Source of the DNA: Chloroflexota bacterium
GTDB lineage: Bacteria > Chloroflexota > Anaerolineae > Anaerolineales > UBA4823
Direction of reading: 5' to 3'
Assembly: GCA_029265355.1 (NCBI GenBank)
Contig: JAJUJL010000001.1
Location: forward strand, 248,001 to 312,000
DNA: 64,000 bases
The first letter of the stretch is position 1; every line of letters starts with the position of its first letter. The notes under the pieces were generated by a model that saw only the letters and a program-made list of their open reading frames with translations, did not search any database and was not told the origin of the DNA. A program made the position numbers and the translations under genes. This document shows positions 62,491 to 64,000 of this stretch, one piece after another.

Positions 62491-63761
62491 GATTCTCCTT
62501 TGATCCATAAATACACACTCTTTCCCGCTTGCACGGCCTGCACCCGCTCGCGGTCCTCAAAAAAATCCAGCGCCAGGCACTGGAAAGCACACTCAGACCG
62601 GTAGGGCTGGCTTTCAACCCCCGGCAGCGGCGCACCGCTGGCGTGTGCTGCCAGCCAGTGGAAGGCCTTGTCGCACCAGCCAACCACGTGCAGCAAGTCG
62701 CGAAAATCCGACTTCTTTCCGGGCTTCCCGCCGATCTGGGCCGCGAAGCCGCGGGCAGTCTGGAACCCGCCGCTGGCATCCTGCCCGTTGAGCATAAAGC
62801 GCTGCAGCTCTTCCAGGTCATACTGCACGCCGTGCGCCCCCAGCATCTCGGCTGCCAGCAGCACATCGCCCAGGGCGGCGATCCACATCGGCCAATGGTT
62901 GCCCTGCCCGCCGGGATACAGCGCCGGCAGCAGGCCGCCTTCTCGGCTCCGTTGGCGCAGCACAAAATCCATTGCCGCCTGCGCGGCCGCCAGGTATTTC
63001 TCCTCTCCGCTCCACTGATAGCCCTGCAGCAGCCCGGCTACGCAGCGGGCGATGTAATAGGGCATATATTTCGCCACGACCCGGCTGCCAAAGGAATTTT
63101 GGGCGATGGCGCCCTGCAGTCGACCCGGCTCGCTCACCTGGTGCGCCAGGATGCGCTCCAGGTTGGGCAGCGCGTACTGCTCGGCCCAGCGCGCTTCGCC
63201 CGTTAACCGGCTCCAGGCGAAGAATGCCTGGCAGGCGGTGGCGGCTTTGTTGGGCACGAAGGAAGCGATCTTGGGATGGTCGCGAAACGACCGTGTTTGC
63301 GCATCCCACAGCTTTTCCAGGTAGTAAGCGCGCAAGGTCTTTTCTGCCGCCGCCAGGCAGCCCTCCCACAGCGGGTCGCCGATCTCCTTCAGCGCCTCAG
63401 CCAGCGCCAGCAGCCCCAGGCAAACTGCGGCTTCGTGCGGCGTGCCGCCCGAGGCCGGGTTGATTTCGAAGGCCGAATACGGGTAATGACCGTTCTCCAT
63501 CTGCGCTTGCAGCAGGTCTTCCCCGGCGCGGCGGGCTTTGGCCAGCCAGCGCTGCTCGCCGGTGCGCCGCCACAGCGCCAGGTAGCCCTGCAGGATGCCT
63601 TCGTAGCGCCAATCAAAGCCCGGGCCGGTGTAGAGCAGCGACTGCTGCCACCAATGCGCCACCGGGCCGCCGTAGCCCTGCCTTCCCTGCGGGCCGCGGG
63701 TCGTCTCCAGCCAGGCTTCCAGGCGCGCCGCCGCCAGGTCGAATTCGCCAGGCGCGATCAA
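62451..63761 (-). CDS. Alpha/alpha-barrel carbohydrate-active-like protein
   Basis: About 436 residues from TTG at 63761, which overlaps the stop of the upstream gene (TTGA). The sequence repeats helix pairs with aromatic and acidic residues (YEGILQGYLALWRRTGEQRWLAKA-type units, given here only in part; HWPMWIAALGDVLLAAEMLG; ASGGFQTARGF), the pattern of (alpha/alpha)6 barrels of glycoside hydrolases, epimerases and lyases. No specific family is recognised. In a polysaccharide cluster it may trim or epimerise the glycan. A longer upstream frame lies inside the preceding gene. Confidence 0.65.
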   Translation of the reverse strand: MIAPGEFDLAAARLEAWLETTRGPQGRQGYGGPVAHWWQQSLLYTGPGFDWRYEGILQGYLALWRRTGEQRWLAKARRAGEDLLQAQMENGHYPYSAFEINPASGGTPHEAAVCLGLLALAEALKEIGDPLWEGCLAAAEKTLRAYYLEKLWDAQTRSFRDHPKIASFVPNKAATACQAFFAWSRLTGEARWAEQYALPNLERILAHQVSEPGRLQGAIAQNSFGSRVVAKYMPYYIARCVAGLLQGYQWSGEEKYLAAAQAAMDFVLRQRSREGGLLPALYPGGQGNHWPMWIAALGDVLLAAEMLGAHGVQYDLEELQRFMLNGQDASGGFQTARGFAAQIGGKPGKKSDFRDLLHVVGWCDKAFHWLAAHASGAPLPGVESQPYRSECAFQCLALDFFEDRERVQAVQAGKSVYLWIKGESWAREAAPAFWLH

Positions 63762-64000
63762 CGGCGCACCGCCAGCGCCAGCGCCACGCTCGCCCCCCAG
63801 GATCGAGAGAGGGGTTTGATGTAGCTTTTGCGGGCGGTGAATTCCAACCGGTCGCCGAGAGCCAGGCACCCGGCTTTGCGCGCCAGCGCCGCCAGGGCGT
63901 TGAGCAGCACGGATTGTCCGCTGTGCAAACCATGCAGCGAGTGCAGCGCAAAACTGTTGTCGGGCAGCGCCTGGAGGAAGCGCTCGAACCCGCCGGCCTG
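63758..64000 (-). CDS. C-terminal end of an unknown protein (5' part outside window)
   Basis: The frame is open from base 64000 to a TGA at 63758, giving the last 80 residues (FERFLQALPDNSFALHSLHG, then AALARKAGCLALGD and SYIKPLSRSWGASVALALAVRR). The sequence is helical and basic at the end. No family is recognised from this fragment. Its stop codon overlaps the next start by TTGA, so it belongs to the polysaccharide operon. Confidence 0.6.
   Translation of the reverse strand, partial: QAGGFERFLQALPDNSFALHSLHGLHSGQSVLLNALAALARKAGCLALGDRLEFTARKSYIKPLSRSWGASVALALAVRR

Noticed and set aside
1-64000. tRNA, rRNA, CRISPR arrays, insertion sequences or prophage genes
   Set aside because: No cloverleaf-like tRNA, regular short spaced repeats, transposase or integrase coding region was recognised by eye on either strand.

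Overview
The window looks like chromosomal DNA of a GC-rich, Gram-indeterminate bacterium, most likely a member of the Chloroflexota (Anaerolineae-like). This is an inference from gene content, not from a marker gene. The pointers are a fused NuoCD with an incomplete complex I operon, two-subunit 2-oxoacid:ferredoxin oxidoreductase, RicT, PDZ/GAF/PAS kinases, secreted proteins with Pro/Thr linkers and NBR1-like Ig domains, CPBP proteases, and dispersed intergenic repeats. No rRNA, tRNA, CRISPR array or transposase was seen.

Layout. 1-8.6 kb: a MOP-like membrane protein running off the left edge, a LysE exporter, an SRPBCC-PDZ-DinB fusion, a DUF58/transglutaminase pair, a secreted CAP-domain lipoprotein and a Nudix hydrolase. 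8.6-14 kb: an aldo/keto reductase and a tyrosine catabolism run (HPPD, fumarylacetoacetase-like, homogentisate dioxygenase, flavin reductase). 14-19.5 kb, minus strand: the most interesting block. A 70-residue peptide has a leader-like N-terminus, a Gly-Gly and a single Trp third from the C-terminus. It is followed by a polyprenyl-synthetase-like protein, a histidine kinase with a ComP-like membrane plan (TM, external PDZ, about eight TMs, GAF/PAS, HisKA, HATPase) and a response regulator with an HD-GYP output. Together they resemble a ComQ-ComX-ComP prenyl-peptide signalling system, wired to c-di-GMP turnover instead of a ComA-type DNA-binding regulator.

19.5-29.6 kb: an MBL hydrolase/sirtuin pair, a korAB operon with a GntR/FCD regulator, a BtuF-like protein, an M20 amidohydrolase, RicT, Mrp and a small Cys protein. 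29.6-33.7 kb: nuoI, nuoCD, nuoB and iscX, diverging from a SufR-like regulator across a short intergenic region with two near-consensus promoters and a palindrome. 33.7-38.8 kb: a sulfur cluster (LysR regulator, persulfide dioxygenase-rhodanese, membrane rhodanese, SulP transporter). 38.8-43 kb: repeats and cell-envelope proteins (phosphodiester glycosidase, M23 peptidase, LysM/SH3 protein, a 79-residue membrane protein with a consensus promoter).

43.2-64 kb, all on the minus strand: a surface polysaccharide cluster (GH-like protein, GT2, three GT4, three methyltransferases, NeuD-like acetyltransferase, DegT aminotransferase, Wzx flippase, O-antigen-ligase-like protein, DUF1616 protein, CPBP protease). 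Its middle (about 50.8-60.1 kb) is visibly AT-richer than its flanks, consistent with acquired serotype genes. One methyltransferase there is interrupted by a single in-frame TGA.
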